Assembly: GCF_002082015.1 (NCBI RefSeq)
Contig: NZ_CP015109.1
Location: forward strand, 2,881,001 to 2,945,000
DNA: 64,000 nt
Source: Sporosarcina ureae
Lineage (GTDB): Bacteria; Bacillota; Bacilli; Bacillales_A; Planococcaceae
Direction of reading: 5' to 3'
Shown here: in pieces, positions 63,502-64,000 of the stretch
How the letters are laid out: each line of letters begins with the position of its first letter
Position numbering within the stretch: the stretch's first letter is position 1
Translations under genes and position numbers: made by a program
Notes under the pieces: model-generated
The model's database searches: none
Told to the model about the DNA's origin: nothing
What the model saw: only the letters and a program-made list of their open reading frames with translations

Positions 63502-64000
63502 TTACTTGATGGTAGCTGCCATGTCTTTGAATTCTTCCACATGTTCGTTATCTTCTTTGGCATAAATGGTTGCACGAATTAACTTGTCTTCACGTTCAAT
63601 GACATAGCCTGTGAAATAACCTTCAGTAGAATCTACGACCGCACCTTTAACCGATTTAATATCATCAGCTTGTGGAAGATCTGTTTCATCTATAATCTCG
63701 ACTGGTGTTTCCCCGTCACTTGAAGCCGTCAATAACTCTTCCATATTTTCATAGAGTTCATCGAAAGAATACGATTCTTCATCAATAGCTATAGCTTCAA
63801 TTCGCATAAACATTTCACTGTCTTCGTCAAGATATAGACTGTCTCTGCCTGGTTCTTCACTTGTCAGTGTATATCCAGGGAGCACCATCATGGAGTATTC
63901 TTGTTCATCGCTTGTTGTTTCCACGGCATCTTTCATCGCCTCTTCGGTTGCTTCTCCTTCTGTGTCTGTTTCAATTTCTGCTTCATTTTCGGAAGAAGTA
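63502..64000 (-). CDS. Hypothetical acidic protein, probably secreted lipoprotein (5' end outside window)
   Basis: The minus-strand frame is open to the right edge. The ATG at 63936 is preceded in frame by an acidic Glu/Thr-rich linker (SSENEAEIETDTEGEATEEA), the sort of spacer that follows a lipobox, so the start and any signal peptide are beyond the window. The visible ~165 residues form a soluble alpha/beta domain (YSMMVLPGYTLTSEEPG, MFMRIEAIAID, GYVIEREDKLIRATIYA). I do not recognise a named family. It is convergent with the kinase gene. Confidence 0.7.
   Translation of the reverse strand, partial: TSSENEAEIETDTEGEATEEAMKDAVETTSDEQEYSMMVLPGYTLTSEEPGRDSLYLDEDSEMFMRIEAIAIDEESYSFDELYENMEELLTASSDGETPVEIIDETDLPQADDIKSVKGAVVDSTEGYFTGYVIEREDKLIRATIYAKEDNEHVEEFKDMAATIK

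Overview
The window is a piece of a low-to-mid GC, endospore-forming Firmicutes chromosome. Gene content and order follow the yis, yit, yjb and yjc regions of Bacillus subtilis (addBA-yisK-yisL; yitS-yitU-yitV-yitW; fabH-fabF; trpS; spx-mecA-coiA-pepF; spxH-yjbI-yjbJ-yjbL-nadK-yjbO; cotO/cotY; yjcZ-spoVIF; yjcF-yjcG-yjcH). Divergence, the clpB and TRAP genes, and the repeat content point to the Planococcaceae (Sporosarcina or a close relative). That placement is inference. No insertion sequence, prophage, CRISPR array or replication origin was seen.

Layout. 1-5.2 kb: AddB (5' end outside the window) and AddA recombination helicase-nuclease. 5.2-9.6 kb: DUF418 membrane protein, YisK, YisL, a 43-residue membrane peptide and a membrane-anchored GH13 amylase relative that has lost its catalytic residues. 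9.7-12.7 kb: DegV and HAD genes divergent from an esterase and a MIP18-type Fe-S protein. 12.7-13.7 kb: about 1 kb of intergenic repeats, including a roughly 330 bp tandem duplication. 13.7-16.5 kb: RraA-like protein and a ClpB without its N-domain behind a CtsR operator. 16.8-19.1 kb: FapR-controlled fabH-fabF. 19.7-21 kb: trpS with a T-box leader on the minus strand. 21.4-28.3 kb: the Spx/Clp adaptor neighbourhood (spx, mecA, coiA, pepF, spxH, truncated haemoglobin), interrupted by 1 kb of structured repeats before coiA. 28.6-33 kb: lytic transglycosylase, UPF0738, NAD kinase, a pseudouridine synthase and MgtE. 33-37.5 kb: a sporulation block (cotO, cotY/Z, a lipoprotein-spoVAC-spoVAD-spoVAE cassette, yjcZ, spoVIF) with recognisable sigma-K-like and sigma-G-like promoter elements. 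37.5-40 kb: yjcF-yjcG-yjcH and a PgpA-like gene. 40.1-44.3 kb: another structured repeat, then a catabolite-controlled TAXI-TRAP transporter operon. 45-46 kb: tRNA-Val and a pseudouridine synthase. 46.2-50.7 kb: Cd/Zn efflux ATPase with paired operators, an aldehyde dehydrogenase and a decayed sporulation-type sensor kinase. 50.8-58.6 kb: a stand-alone murE, prfC, an RND exporter, and a TerC protein under a yybP-ykoY Mn riboswitch. 58.7-64 kb: KtrB-like K+ channel, a B12/radical-SAM protein, a PAS histidine kinase, and a lipoprotein-like gene running off the right edge.

Functional themes. Several genes belong to one proteostasis and redox circuit: Spx, MecA and SpxH are ClpXP/ClpCP substrate or adaptor proteins, ClpB is under CtsR, and a PerR-like box lies in front of spx. 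Regulation is unusually legible: FapR, CtsR, PerR-like, cre and ArsR-type sites, a T-box, a Mn riboswitch and sporulation promoters are all visible. The least explained material is the intergenic repeats. Three copies of a ~255 bp element share nested hairpins with a compensatory base change. A second set is MITE-like, with short terminal inverted repeats.
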